64,000 nt of DNA from Berghia stephanieae (Eukaryota; Mollusca; Gastropoda; Nudibranchia; Aeolidiidae): the NCBI GenBank assembly GCA_034508935.3, contig CM067453.1:24934972-24998971 (forward strand), read 5' to 3'. Both the position numbers and the translations under genes were made by a program. Within the stretch, counting starts at the first letter, position 1. Every line of letters begins with the position of its first letter. Shown here in pieces: positions 49,843 to 61,047 of the stretch. Under the pieces are notes generated by a model. That model made no database searches, was not told where the DNA came from, and was given only the letters and a program-made list of their open reading frames with translations.

Positions 49843-49986
49843 CCGAATCCTCTTTGCCCCACCACTGTAAATAGGCTAGAACCGCCACTGAAACCTATTA
49901 GTGCATGGGCCAGTGGGCGAAACCCTCCCCCCCCTGGGGGAGTTTTCGCCACATGGTTTTTCTGAAACAGCAATATATCTTGAGTA

Positions 49987-51045
49987 TTAATCCGGGTGTT
50001 ACCGTTTTTCAAGTGTCATTTACGAGAGTTACGGCCCTTGAAAGGTCATTAGGTGCAATTTTTTGTGAAATCGTTTTTGTGCATAAAATGGTTGTTTATC
50101 ACCTTAAAATTGTTTCACATACAATCAATAATGGAATTTTATTGTAATTTCTCATTTTTTGCCTCATATCATAAAATATTTTACAAAGCCATATAGCGTT
50201 TTAAAATCTTTGATAGCCATTTTCTCTATAATTTGACAAAAAAATCTATTACAGTGTACTTGTTTCCCTTCAGGATGAATAAACAAGAGGGATTGTGCAC
50301 TAGCACAATTCAGGCATGCTTCAAGGACATATAACACAAATTAATCCGGGTGTTACAGTTTTTTCAAGTATCATTTACAGGAGTTATGGCCCTTGAAAGG
50401 TCATCGGGTGCAATTTTCGTGAACTCATTTTTGTGCATAAAATGATTGTTTATCACCCTAAAATTGCTTCAAATGCAATAAATAGTGGAATTTTATTATC
50501 ATTTCTCATTTTTTGCCTCATATCATAAAATACTTTACAAAGCCATATAGCGTTTTTAAATCTTTGATAGCCATTTTCTCTATAATTTGAAAAAAAAATC
50601 TATTACAGTGTACTTGTTTCCCTTCAGGATGAATAAACAAGAGGGATTTTGCACTAGCACAATTCAGGCATGCTTCAGGGACATATAACACAAATTAATC
50701 CGGGTGTTACAGTTTTTTCAAGTATCATTTACAGGAGTTATGGCCCTTGAAAGGTCATCGGGTGCAATTTTTCGTGAACTCATTTTTGTGCATAAAATGA
50801 TTGTTTGTCACCCTAAAATTGCTTCAAATGCAATAAATAGTGGAATTTTATTGTCATTTCTCATTTTTTGCCTCATATCATAAAATACTTTACAAAGCCA
50901 TATAGCGTTTTTAAATCTTTGATAGCCATTTTCTCTATAATTTGAAAAAAAAATATATTACAGAGTATTTGCTTCCTTTCAGTGATACATAAACAAGAGG
51001 AATTTTGTACTAGCACAATTCAGGCATGATTAATGGCATATAACA
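49987..51045. repeat. 354-bp tandem repeat, three copies
   Basis: TTAATCCGGGTGTTAC starts at 49987, 50341 and 50695, exactly 354 bp apart. Copies 2 and 3 are nearly identical; copy 1 is slightly more diverged. Each unit starts inside the TIR (GTTACAGTTTTTTCAAGTAT, GTTATGGCCCTTGAAAGGTC) and ends ACATATAACACA. Confidence 0.95.
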
Positions 51046-53814
51046 CATATACATTTGTAACATTTGACCTTGCTGTAGCAAAGAAAGCTTACGATATTGT
51101 CTGGCAAAACCCACAGCTTTACAAAACAGTCATTATTCACCTGGGTGTCTTTCACACCATAATTTCATATCTTGGTGCCCTGGGAAAGCTCCAAAGTGGA
51201 TCTGGTTTTGAAGAAATTGTGACTGAAGCAGGGCTATGTGCACATGGTTCTATGGATAGGGTTATGAGTGGAAAGAACTACAACAGGCTATACGAGTGCA
51301 TGTGTCTGTTTTGAGGCTCTAGAGAGGCTTCTGCTTGCAAAATTTGAGCAGGACACGGATTCAAAACTCAGTAAAGACCTCATGTCTTACATAAAGGAAT
51401 TCACCGAAGGAATTTCAAGCCATACAGCTAATAAAATTCTCCAGTCAACTGTGTATGCTGAGTTATTTTCCCAGTATGAAGCCTTCAAAGACAGTGTCCG
51501 CTCAGGAAAGTACGGAAAAACTGCACAATACTGGATCCAATACATGGACAGAGTTTGGCTTCTCCTCCAGTTTCTGCGAGCTACAAAGACAAACAACTTT
51601 CTTCTTCATATATCTTTTTTAAAAGAACTGTGCCCACTGCTTTTACCATGAATCACCACAATTATGCCAAGTATCTCAGTGTATATTTTGTGTCACTAGC
51701 CGACCTGATTCATTCCCACCCAGGGGCAGAAGAAATGTTACAAGATAATGGATTTAGTGTCTCCAGATCAAGGATGCCTGCTGGAAGAATAGCAGTTGAT
51801 ATGACCATTGGACAAACAATAAACAAACATGCAAAGACAAAAGGAGGTATTGTTGGGTTCAGCAAGAGTCTTCCAAGCTATTACCGTTGGAGTGTAACAA
51901 GACACAATCGAGCAGAATATGTATCAGCAACCCAAAGAATGATCAGCAACAACAACTGTATAGATATAGACACCCACAAAGAATTGAGCCTTGCAGAAAA
52001 AAGACAAAGTGAAAAGCGAGTGCAAAAGATCCTCCAGGCATTTTCAGCATTTATCAATCCCTTTGAAGTTGAAGATGGTCTGGTCAGTCTAGCTTCAGGA
52101 ATAAAAGTGCAAGAGGATGTTGCTGATGACCTGTTAGCCGTGGAAAAAACAGGAAAAAGATTGTTTGAAAGTTTTGTTGAAAACAGACTGAAGGAAAAGA
52201 CTGTAGAATTTCACAGGCCATTAGAAAGGAACAAGACCAAGACATTTGCATCATTGAGGAAAGTGGTAACGGTGAAAAAAGACATGAACGTGGTCAAAAT
52301 CAAGGCACAAAGAAATTTATTTGGCCAGCTTCTTGTTTTGTCCCAAGAGCAGAGTGTTGATCTTCAAAAAGTTCTTCAATATCCTCTAACACCTACTCCA
52401 TGGTCGCTGGCTTCATCAGATGGTTTACCTCTGAAGACCAACAAAGCAACTCGGTTGCACAAGCTCACGCCTGACAATTCATTAATGTTCGAGGATTATG
52501 CAAAAACAAAAAAAAAACAAACACCGTTTACATTGTTGATGGCAATGCACTGTTACAAACTCTGTCAGCAATCCCAAATACATTTGGTGAAGTAGCCAAA
52601 CTTACATTTTCCTCCTTACCACAAGCAGCTTGTGTACACTTTGTGACTGATACTTACATAGAAGATTCAATCAAAGGTTGTGAGAGATTGAGGAGAGGAT
52701 CTTCTGAAGATAATGCATACTTGTTAAGAGGATCTGCAACAACAGTGCCAGACGTTGGAAATCATTTCTCAGCTGCGTTGATAACAAAAGATCCCTTATC
52801 AGGTTTCTCCTCAAGGAATGGGAAAGTAACGAATATGCAAAGAAACTGAGAAACAGGGAAATCTTCTTTGTCTGTGAAGAGAGATGCACCTTACTTTACA
52901 GTGACACGGATGAATTTACCACAGCTGTACCTTGTCTAGATCTCTACTCATCACAGGAAGAGGCAGACACACGAATTATACTGCAGGGTCAATATGCTTC
53001 CCGCCAACCAAACTGTGAAACAATTGTTGTCAGATCACCAGACACGGATGTCTTCTTACTTCTCCTTTCATTCTCAGAGACAATTGGAAAGACCCTGATT
53101 TTTGATACTGGCTGTGGCAACAACAGGCGACAAATCAATGTCTCTCAGATAGCAAAGACTTTGTCTAAACAGATATGTGATGCATTACTTGGTGTCCATG
53201 CATTCACAGGCTGTGACACAACAAGTTGCTTTGCTGGGCAAGGAAAGCTGAAAGCTCTAAAATTTCTTCAAAAGGAGGAAGATCTTAGAATTCTGTTCTC
53301 CAGATTTGGAACATCAGCAGCTGTTTCGAGTAATGACTGTCTCATGTTAGAGTCATTTGTGTGCAAGCTGTATGGCAAAACCTCATGCACAAGTGTCAAC
53401 AAAGTGAGGTATGACATAGTTCGCCAGCGTTTCAAAGGAAAGAAAGGTACCATCTCATGCAGTGATGGAATTGATCTGTGTCAGATGCCTCCTTGTAGTC
53501 AAGTATTGTCACTGCACATATCAAGAGCCAACTTTCAAACTCTCATTTGGAGGAATGCAGTGTGCCAGAATCCTAGCATTCCAAAACCAGAGGATAACGG
53601 TTGGCAGAGAAATTCTGCAAATGAATTGGAAGTACAGGGGTTCAAAGATGCTTTCATTCCAGATGAGTTGCAGGAAATTGTGTATGAAGAAAGCTGCACC
53701 AGTACTGACGAAGATACATATGCCGAGGATGGTAGTGATAGCTTTGACAGTGATTTCCTTGACGACACTTCAGAGGACGAAGACGATTTTGCTACTGATG
53801 ATGAGGATATGTAA
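51033..53814 (+). pseudogene. Decayed transposon protein with XPG/FEN-like nuclease motifs
   Basis: N-terminal part 51060-51640: 'YKTVIIHLGVFHTIISYLGA', 'EAGLCAHGSMDRVMSGKNYN', 'LFEALERLLLAKFEQDTD'-type helices. Middle: 'MNHHNYAKYLSVYFVSLADL', 'DMTIGQTINKHAKTKGGIVG'. C-terminal part: 'YIVDGNALLQTL' (~52530), 'SSQEEADTRI' (~52955), 'VVRSPDTDVFLLLL' (~53035), 'GVHAFTGCDTTSCF' (~53190), then an acidic tail to the stop at 53812. The Asp/Glu/Asp/GCD spacing resembles PIN/FEN/XPG nucleases. Four frame changes are visible: near 51290, near 51645, in the A run near 52510, and near 52770. About 920 residues in all; the N-terminus upstream of 51033 is missing. I recall this as a widespread multicopy family of cnidarians, molluscs and fish. 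Confidence 0.7.
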
Positions 53815-54670
53815 TAAATTGGTGAGCAGTGCAAACTGTTAAGGAGTAAAGCATGTTTGCAAAACACATAAGGATATTGTTTTTTGTACTTACTGCATCT
53901 TGAATCAAGAATCCCTTTTGAGTATCAATTATTCTTCATAATATAACAATGCGATTTCGTTCAAAAGTCTTCGGTAATGATGCTTCACTTGGGTTGTGAA
54001 CAAATTAGTCTTTTTTCATGATATATCTATTGTTTTTACCACACCTTCAACTTACTTTTAAATGTGACAACTGGACATCAATACCATGTTTAAAAAGAAT
54101 GAAAATTATGATGAATTTGGCATCCCACAAAGTGGAGAAAAATTTAAGGGTTGCGTACACTTTTAGTTTTTCCTGTGACGTAGAAATATGAAGGTTGTTG
54201 TTGAGGCTTGGGCCATAGCTTTCTTCAGTGCTACATTTTTAATGAACATGCTGTTTTTGGCCATATTAAAAATAATTTTTGTGTAAAACACTGAAATAGC
54301 CCATAAGTTTAGATATGACACTTCATGAGATTACTGACAAATTGTTTCAACTTTCTGTGAATCTATATAATATTTACAAATTGAAAGCTTGTGCACATAG
54401 TTTGATAGTATATTCAATTTCCTTCAGTTTGATACCCAATTTGCATATATTTTAATTAATATTGTAGTCTCCAGAGCCTTTGAAAGAAATGTTGTCTCTT
54501 TTTTGCAAGGGACACAACTCACTTTTTTCAAAGAGCCATAACTCTCTTAAATGACACATTTTTACGGTAACAGTGGAATTTGTATGGCCAATAAGTTCTA
54601 TTATTTGAAAAACATAGTGGCATAAACTCCCAAAGGGGGGGGAGGGGGGGTCCCAGTGGCCTAAGCACTA
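53815..54670. other. 3' non-coding part of the Academ-like element
   Basis: AT-rich. The last ~130 bp are the right TIR, including the G-rich GGGGAGGGGGGG stretch at 54638. No further coding seen. Confidence 0.6.
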
Positions 54671-54884
54671 TATGTGTAATCATAGTACTATCATTTCTCT
54701 TTCATTTTGTTAGAATTTGTAACGTTTATGGTTGATCTTGTGTGCAATGTAGACTTTTTTAAAACATGATCTTCCAAAAGGGAAGTAACAAGTCAAAACA
54801 TACACTATAATTTTGACAAACAATGGCATTTTAATAAAATTACTTGCGTTCATTTCATTTGAAGTGAATGTGAATCTAATTCAA

Positions 54885-55325
54885 TCAGTAACGAGTATGT
54901 CCCCCGTTCGCTCCAATCACAGCATTGCATTTCCAATGCATGGAATTGCTCAATGTGGTCAGCTGGTGTTGAGGAATGTTATCCCAAGCTATTCTTATGG
55001 CGTGGAACAGTTGTTGGCGGGTCTAATGAACGAACTTGGCGGTCGATTATGTTCCACATATGTTCTATCGGATTTAGATCGGGGGATATTGCAGGCCATA
55101 GGCTGATAACGTTCACATTATTTGCTGCTATAAAATCCCTTGTTACACTAGCTCGGTGGGATGGTGCATTGTCGTGTTTAAGTGAAAATTTAGGATGTTC
55201 ATGTAAAAATGGAATAACATGGAGTTGTAAAATGCGCTGGATACCTTGCACCGGTTAGGGATGCATTTACTTGAACTAGAGGTGTCCATTATCTCTGGTT
55301 ATTCCACCCCACACCATGACTTGTC
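54885..55325 (-). pseudogene. Tc1-type transposase, C-terminal half
   Basis: Minus-strand frames read 'GQVMVWGGITRDNGHL', 'LQLHVIPFLHEHP', 'LKHDNAPSHRASVTRDFI' (second catalytic Asp in DNAPSHRA), 'LWPAISPDLNPIEHMWNIID' (third acidic residue), 'NIPQHQLTTLSNSMHWKCNA' and 'VIGANGGHTRY' then stop. The N-terminal helix-turn-helix and first Asp are missing. At least two in-frame stops (near 55265-55280) and one frameshift (near 54978). Tc1/mariner superfamily. Confidence 0.85.
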
Positions 55326-55434
55326 CATATCCTCTGGGGATTCCAAGACACAAGAATCGTGAAATCACTCGTGTGATCTTCGGTAACAACGTTACCTACC
55401 GTCATTTCTTTAAATCACAAAGCGTGACTAATCT

Positions 55435-55578
55435 GAGAAGAGAACAAATGACCACGCATGCCTTGTCCAGCGCAGAAGAGCACGGGCCCACTGAAGACGG
55501 ACCAGCCAGAAGAGAACAAACGACCACGCATGCGCTGTCCAGCGCAGATGAGGACGAACCCACTGAAGACGGGCCAAC
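55435..55578. repeat. 72-bp tandem duplication inside an open frame
   Basis: Two 72-bp units (55435-55506 and 55507-55578), each starting AGAAGAGAACAAA. The unit is a multiple of three, so the + frame 55316-55690 stays open (repeat 'RREQ-TTHALSSA-E--PTED'). The frame matches no family I know. Confidence 0.9.
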
Positions 55579-55763
55579 AGGTGATGTGCTCTTAGAAGTT
55601 GTCGCATCAACGGACGTTTGCGATAATTTCATGCTCTCTAAGTCTGCAACGAACAGTGTGTCGACTAATTCGTGTACCTGGGAACTTTAGCGCAGTTTCA
55701 GTCGCCGTCCTAAAACAATCCCGTGCGTATAAAGCGGTCCTCACCTTGTGACAAGCGGTCCCA

Positions 55764-56450
55764 TTGGTTGAACTATTGAATACAACTCACAATTTGTTTT
55801 CTTTTGTTGCCAAAGACTGGCATTTTGACGTCATTTTTTGGTCAGTGTCAGGCCATAAGTTAACGAAGGCTACGATGACACTGACCAAAAAAAAACAAAA
55901 CGTCAAAATGCCAGTCTTTTGCAACAAAAGAAAACAAATCGTGAGTTGTATTCAATAGTTCAATCAATGAAATAACTTGTTTCCATGAGCTCTACTAACG
56001 ACAACTCACTAGACGCTACCCAAACCTAAAAAAATGACGTCAAATTGCCAGTCCTATAGATAGTATGCAGATGACGTCACTCAGGCCTTTGTTATTGTTT
56101 TTGCCATCCGCGTTTGTGAGTTGTTCTCACTAAACTGTATTAACCAGACTATAAAAGTTCATGGTTACACAGAGTTTGTGTGTTGGTCCGTTATACTTCC
56201 GGATGGCAATGTTGTGAACTCCTTGGCCAAGCGCATTCTATCTATAGATAGTATGCAGATGACGTCACTCAGGCCTTTGTTATGGTTTTTGCCATCCGCG
56301 TTTGTGAGTTGTTCTCACTAAACTGTATTAACCAGACTATAAAAGTTCATGGTTACACAGAGTTTGTGTGTTGGTCCGTTATACTTCCGGATGGCAAAAT
56401 TGTGAAGTCCTTGGCCAAGCGCATTCTATCTATAAGTTTTCGATGGCTAC
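55764..56450. repeat. Family F palindromic repeats with CRE-like sites, second cluster
   Basis: 55775-55960 is a hairpin centred near 55866 (GACTGGCATTTTGACGTCAT and its inverse). 56060-56240 and 56245-56430 are direct copies of ~187 bp sharing TAGTATGCAGATGACGTCAC. Same sequences as 46130-47065. Confidence 0.87.
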
Positions 56451-56565
56451 GCTTCATAGCGGGATCCCTTGCCTGTGCCTGGATGGACTCTTAGGTCATG
56501 TAAAAAAATAAAAAAGGCACATTTATAGATTGCTCGTGGAATCTTCTGGTCCGTTTTTGAATAAT

Positions 56566-56783
56566 TAAAAATAAACGAGCTTTTATATAGCAATATCCAC
56601 TAAACGTGCTCAAAGCCCTTATAAGGGGTCCCTGGCCAAAGCAACACTTAACGTGCAGGAAGAGACATGACGCCTGTTAGGCGATAATTCAATTTTTCGG
56701 ACAGAGACAACGCTGTTAACGACCAGGTACTCATTTTACGCCTGAGTACGGTGACAGAATGTGAGTAAAGAGCCTTATCCAAT
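56566..56783 (-). mobile_element. SINE family C, 3' part (split by the foldback element)
   Basis: CCACTAAACGTGCTCAAAGC, GACGCCTGTTAGGCGATAAT, GAATGTGAGTAAAGAGCC. The head of the same SINE continues at 59179-59275 (CAAGGACTCAACTATTCT, GAGCGAGGCTCGAACCCAGG, ACTAGACCACATAG). Confidence 0.85.
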
Positions 56784-59178
56784 TGTAATAGAATGACCAT
56801 TCTATCTAATGTTATTTGATTTTGTACTCTATTACTCTTTACTACTTGTCGCTACCATCACTATTTAAATGTATGCAAGTAATGCAAGACTGTGTGCCTC
56901 TGTGGTTGATATCAACATTCCTTTACTCGTGTGTGTTACTATGACCAATAGTACACTGTGTGTTGTGTGTTAAGCCCTTACACAGGTAGTCCCTCGATGT
57001 AGTACTATTTTTATCTTCGGCTGGGTGTGACTTCTGGCCGGATACTATATTTTTGTGTGCTTTCTTTCATCACTTCACATCGTTATAACTTCATTTTAAC
57101 AACTATGATCATTTACAAATTTATATCACTAATTCTGGCAAATCATAAAACATTTACTCTTTAACTCTGCAATTCACTATGATTGATTTTGTAGCATAAC
57201 TCTTTAGTTTAGACTTATTCGTTCCTTCATACATGTCCCATGTTATTTGCATTAATTTGTTTAAATCATGAAGATGCACACAACTCGATCGAGTTTACTC
57301 ACTTCAGTCTACGCATCACTTTACCTGGACCAGTGACGTAGGTGCTTTCCCTGACGTCCGCGCTAAATCTATTTTTAACTGCTATAGCTAATATTATGGG
57401 ATTATTCTGCCATTGATTCTTTTCATTCATTCATTGATCCATTCATTGCTACACGCCTATAGAATACGATACAAAAGAATGATCTGTTCCATTGTTCCTG
57501 AATAAAGACTTCATCATTATACATACTGGCCTTTGTTGTTTGATCGCCTCCACTACCCTGGAGTGGATGGGCTAGGACTCGGGTAGACTATGGTGTCTCC
57601 GGACTTGACTGTGGTGTGTGCTCTTCGCTCATGAAATCAACTCCCTACTTCTACTTCTGACACATGAAGTCATGCTACTACTATCACTAACAGTAGTACT
57701 AAACTGTCACTTCATTGTCTCGATCTATCTTCCTCACTTGAGCACCACCGCCGCAGTTACAGTCTGGAACTCTTAAGTCGATTCGTTCCAATTCCAAGTG
57801 GATGTCTGACTGATGAATAAATAAGCAGGTCTCCAAAAGGCTGTGGCTTCTGAAATTGAGATCCTGCTCGCAGCGCCAAATTTGTAATAGAGTCAGACAA
57901 CCGGGTAGCTGATGCCGGCGAGTGTGATAGAGGCAACCGGGTAGTTGATGCCGGCGAGTGTGTTACTGATGGAGACAACCGGGTAGTTGATGCCGGCGAG
58001 TGGTAGTGGTAGTATTGGCAGAGTGTAGAGGCCGTGGTGGGAGTGAATGGATTCGGTCCCGGGGCGACTTAAGAGTTCCAGACTGTAACTGCGGCTGGTG
58101 GTGCTCAAGTGAGGAAGATAGATCGAGACAATGAAGTGACAGTTTAGTACTACTGTTAGTGATAGTAGTAGCATGACTTCATGTGTCAGAAGTAGAAGTA
58201 GGGAGTTGATTTCATGAGCGAAGAGCACACACCACAGTCAAGTCCGGAGACACCATAGTCTACCCGAGTCCTAGCCCATCCACTCCAGGGTAGTGGAGGC
58301 GATCAAACAACAAAGGCCAGTATGTATAATGATGAAGTCTTTATTCAGGAACAATGGAACAGATCATTCTTTGTATCGTATTCTATAGGCGTGTAGCAAT
58401 GAATGGATCAATGAATGAATGAAAAGAATCAATGGCAGAATAATCCATAATATTAGCTATAGCAGTTAAAAATAGATTTAGCGCGGACGTCAGGGAAAGC
58501 ACCTACGTCACTGGTCCAGGTAAAGTGATGCGTAGACTGAAGTGAGTAAACTCGATCGAGTTGTGTGCATCTTCATGATTTAAACAAATTAATGCAAATA
58601 ACATGGGACATGTATGAAGGAACGAATAAGTCTAAACTAAAGAGTTATGCTACAAAATCAATCACAGTGAATTGCAGAGTTAAAGAGTAAATGTTTAGCT
58701 CGTAATTAGTAATCAAAGGCGTTAACGTTATGGCTGTATGAAATATTTAAGTAGCAATTATTAAGTATACAGAAGAACCAAGTAGATTTAGATGACTCAA
58801 TGTAGGTGGCTAGAAAGCTATGATTTGCCAGAATTAGTGATATAAATTTGTAAATGATCATAGTTGTTAAAATGAAGTTATAACGATGTGAAGTGATGAA
58901 AGAAAGCACACAAAAATATAGTATCAGGCCAGAAGTCACACCCAGCCGAGATAAAAATAGTACTACATCGAGGGACTACCTGTGTAAGGCTTAACACACA
59001 ACACACAGTGTACTATTGGTCATAGTAACACACACGAGTAAAGGAATGTTGATATCAACCACAGAGGCACACAGTCTTGCATTACTTGCATACATTTAAA
59101 TAGTGATGGTAGCGACAAGTAGTAAAGAGTAATAGAGTACAAATCAAATAACATTAGATAGAATGTCATTCTATTACA
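56784..59178. mobile_element. 2.4-kb foldback transposon with ~1-kb inverted arms
   Basis: Left arm 56784-57777 and right arm 58065-59178 are inverse copies, from TGTAATAGAATG / CATTCTATTACA at the tips to CTCTTAAGTCG / CGACTTAAGAG at the centre. Arms are near-identical by eye. The right arm has about 125 extra bases (~58698-58822) missing from the left. Inserted in a family C SINE; the repeated target bases are at most CAAT/CAAG (3-4 bp). No transposase recognised, so it is non-autonomous. Confidence 0.92.
57891..58010. repeat. Three ~40-bp tandem repeats in the foldback loop
   Basis: Three units with CAACCGGGTAGTTGATGCCG followed by GCGAGTG, starting near 57891, 57929 and 57971. Confidence 0.9.
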
Positions 59179-59275
59179 CAAGGACTCAACTATTCTCTGA
59201 GCGAGGCTCGAACCCAGGACCTTCCGATCCGAAAGCGATTATCATACCACTAGACCACATAGCAGCACGAGGCTT
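59179..59275 (-). mobile_element. SINE family C, head part
   Basis: Continuation of the SINE at 56566-56783. Contains the inverse B box GGCTCGAACCC and inverse A box CCACTAGACCA. Confidence 0.85.
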
Positions 59276-59278
59276 TTA

Positions 59279-59329
59279 TAATCAAATTTCTTAACTTTGG
59301 GCGCGTCTCATTGAGTTCTTTATGGTTTT

Positions 59330-59363
<34 letters not shown>

Positions 59364-60070
59364 ATTCTCTATTGTCTTCTGGCACTTTTCTACTCACTTC
59401 ATATCTTGTTATGGTTTTTATGAGATCTTACTATGAATTGTATTTACAATAGGTTTAGAAACTGTGGTCAAGGTTTTACTTAATTGCTAACAATCAACAA
59501 CAATCGATCACTAGTCTTGAGATCGATAAGATAAGTGTGGGCGTAAGGGTGTGACAAACACGCTAAGGTTACTACTGCGCTTTTCCTTCAATTCTTCACG
59601 CATGAACAGTTTTGACCTTTTGGTTTATAATGAGATAACCCGGAAGAAAAAGCCCTGGCAACACCCAGAAGTCCCTCGGATTCATATCCATAGTGAACAT
59701 TTTAGTAATTGATTGGAATACTCGTATCGATATATTTCAAAATGTTGTTTGTTGTTTTCTACTACAAGATGCCCTTATAAAATCTTAATACCTTTCTGAA
59801 AATTAAACATGCAATATTTTTGTTCATGATAGAATAACTCTGGAATTTTGAAGGGTTATTATGCATTATTTTTTTGACCTTATTCGTTTATCTGCGATAC
59901 CAATACTCAACATCATTAGCATACGACGAAGTTCATTTGACTACTAAGTTTCCCAAGATGGCAACCAGTCCTGATACCAGAAAATAACAAGAGGGAACCT
60001 CATATTTCATCTAATGTAAGGTTTTTCGTCATTATTTCACCCCCATCACCTGTTATCCATACAATCAAAA
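59279..60070. other. Sequence between the SINE and the CK1-alpha copy
   Basis: Contains a ~28-base A run (59333-59360), the family M tail (59370-59415) and unassigned AT-rich sequence. The last ~100 bp may be retrocopied 5' UTR. No promoter motif is clear. Confidence 0.45.
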
Positions 60071-61047
60071 ATGGAACAATCAGTTGCTCGTTCGAGTAAA
60101 CAGCCCAGTGAGTTTATAGTGGGTTTGAAATATAGACTTGTTAGGAAGATTGGCAGTGGTTCCTTCGGTGATATTTATTTGGGAATCAACATAACCAATG
60201 GTAAGAAGTTGCTGTGAAACTCGAATCGACCAAAGCTAGACATCCCCAACTCTTATATGAAAGCAAACTTTACAAGATCTTACAAGGTGGGGTAGGCATT
60301 CCACACATTCGTTTCTATGGTCAGGAGAAAGATTACAATGTTCTGGTTATGGATCTGTTGGGACCAAGTTTGGAAGATCTGTTCAACTTCTGCTCAAGAA
60401 GATTCACAATGAAAACTGTTCTTATGCTTGCTGATCAAATGATTGGCCGCATTGAATACGTCCACAATAAAAATTTCATACACAGAGATATAAAGCCTGA
60501 TAATTTTCTAATGGGAATTGGCAGGCATTGTAACAAAGTCTTCCTGATTGATTTTGGTTTGGCGAAGAAGTTCAGAGATAGTCGAACCCGCACACACATC
60601 CCATACAGAGAAGATAAAAATCTAACAGGTACTGCCAGATATGCCAGTATCAATGCTCATCTTGGGATTGAACAAAGTCGCAGAGATGACATGGAATCTC
60701 TTGGTTACGTCCTCATGTATTTTAATCGTGGAAGCTTACCATGGCAAGGTCTGAAAGCCAACACGAAAAAGCAAAAATATGAGAAAATCAGTGAAAAGAA
60801 AATGTCCACGCCAGTTGAAGTTCTCTGTAAAGGATTCCCCGCAGAGTTTGCTATGTATCTAAATTACTGTCGTGGTCTACGCTTTGAGGAAGCTCCTGAT
60901 TACATGTATCTTCGTCAACTTTTCCGTATCCTTTTCCGCACACTGAATTATCAATATGACTACACATTTGATTGGACAATGCTTAAACAGAAAGCTGCCC
61001 AGGTAGCTCAGTGTGCAAATACCGCTCAAGCAACTGGACGAGAATAA
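60071..61047 (+). pseudogene. CSNK1A-like: Casein kinase 1 alpha, intronless copy with one frameshift
   Basis: The frame opens at ATG 60071 ('[20 protein letters not shown]', glycine loop '[12 protein letters not shown]') and loses one base just after GGT at 60200-60202, hitting TGA at 60215. From 60206 the kinase continues in the other frame to TAA at 61045. That part has 'VAVKLES' (catalytic Lys), '[14 protein letters not shown]' (HRD loop), '[10 protein letters not shown]' (DFG), '[14 protein letters not shown]' and '[16 protein letters not shown]', all CK1 hallmarks, and the CK1-alpha C-terminus '[20 protein letters not shown]'. Known role of the parent: a Ser/Thr kinase acting in Wnt/beta-catenin phosphorylation and other pathways. 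Animal CK1-alpha genes normally have introns, so this looks like a processed retrocopy. Apart from the one base it is uninterrupted (about 323 codons), so it is young, recently lost, or affected by a sequence error. Confidence 0.88.

Larger units (their letters stand above)
49899..54670 (+). mobile_element. 4.77-kb DNA transposon with XPG/FEN-like nuclease protein, Academ-like
   Basis: Left end TAGTGCATGGGCCAGTGGG and right inverse TAGTGCTTAGGCCACTGGG begin TIRs that stay alignable for about 130 bp (GGGAGTTTTCGCC vs GGGAGTTTATGCC; GTTACCGTTTTTCAAGTGTC vs GTTACCGTAAAAATGTGTC). Flanked by TAT on both sides (49896-49898, 54671-54673), a 3-bp target duplication. It contains a 354-bp tandem array, a decayed coding region (51033-53814) and about 0.85 kb of AT-rich 3' sequence. 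A short target duplication with an XPG-like nuclease fits Academ (AcademX type) as I recall that superfamily; the assignment is inference. Confidence 0.72.

Noticed and set aside
55775-55960. Hairpin as a structured ncRNA gene
   Set aside because: The palindrome recurs as a repeat family with variable arms, and no pol III or pol II signals define a transcript.
57893-58228. 111-codon frame with a repeated 'GINYPVV' motif
   Set aside because: It spans the loop repeats of the foldback element. The periodicity comes from the 40-bp DNA repeats; there is no homology.
60195-60215. GGTAAG at the CK1-alpha frame break as a true 5' splice site
   Set aside because: The coding sequence resumes within a few bases in the shifted frame, leaving no room for an intron. 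A single missing base explains it.
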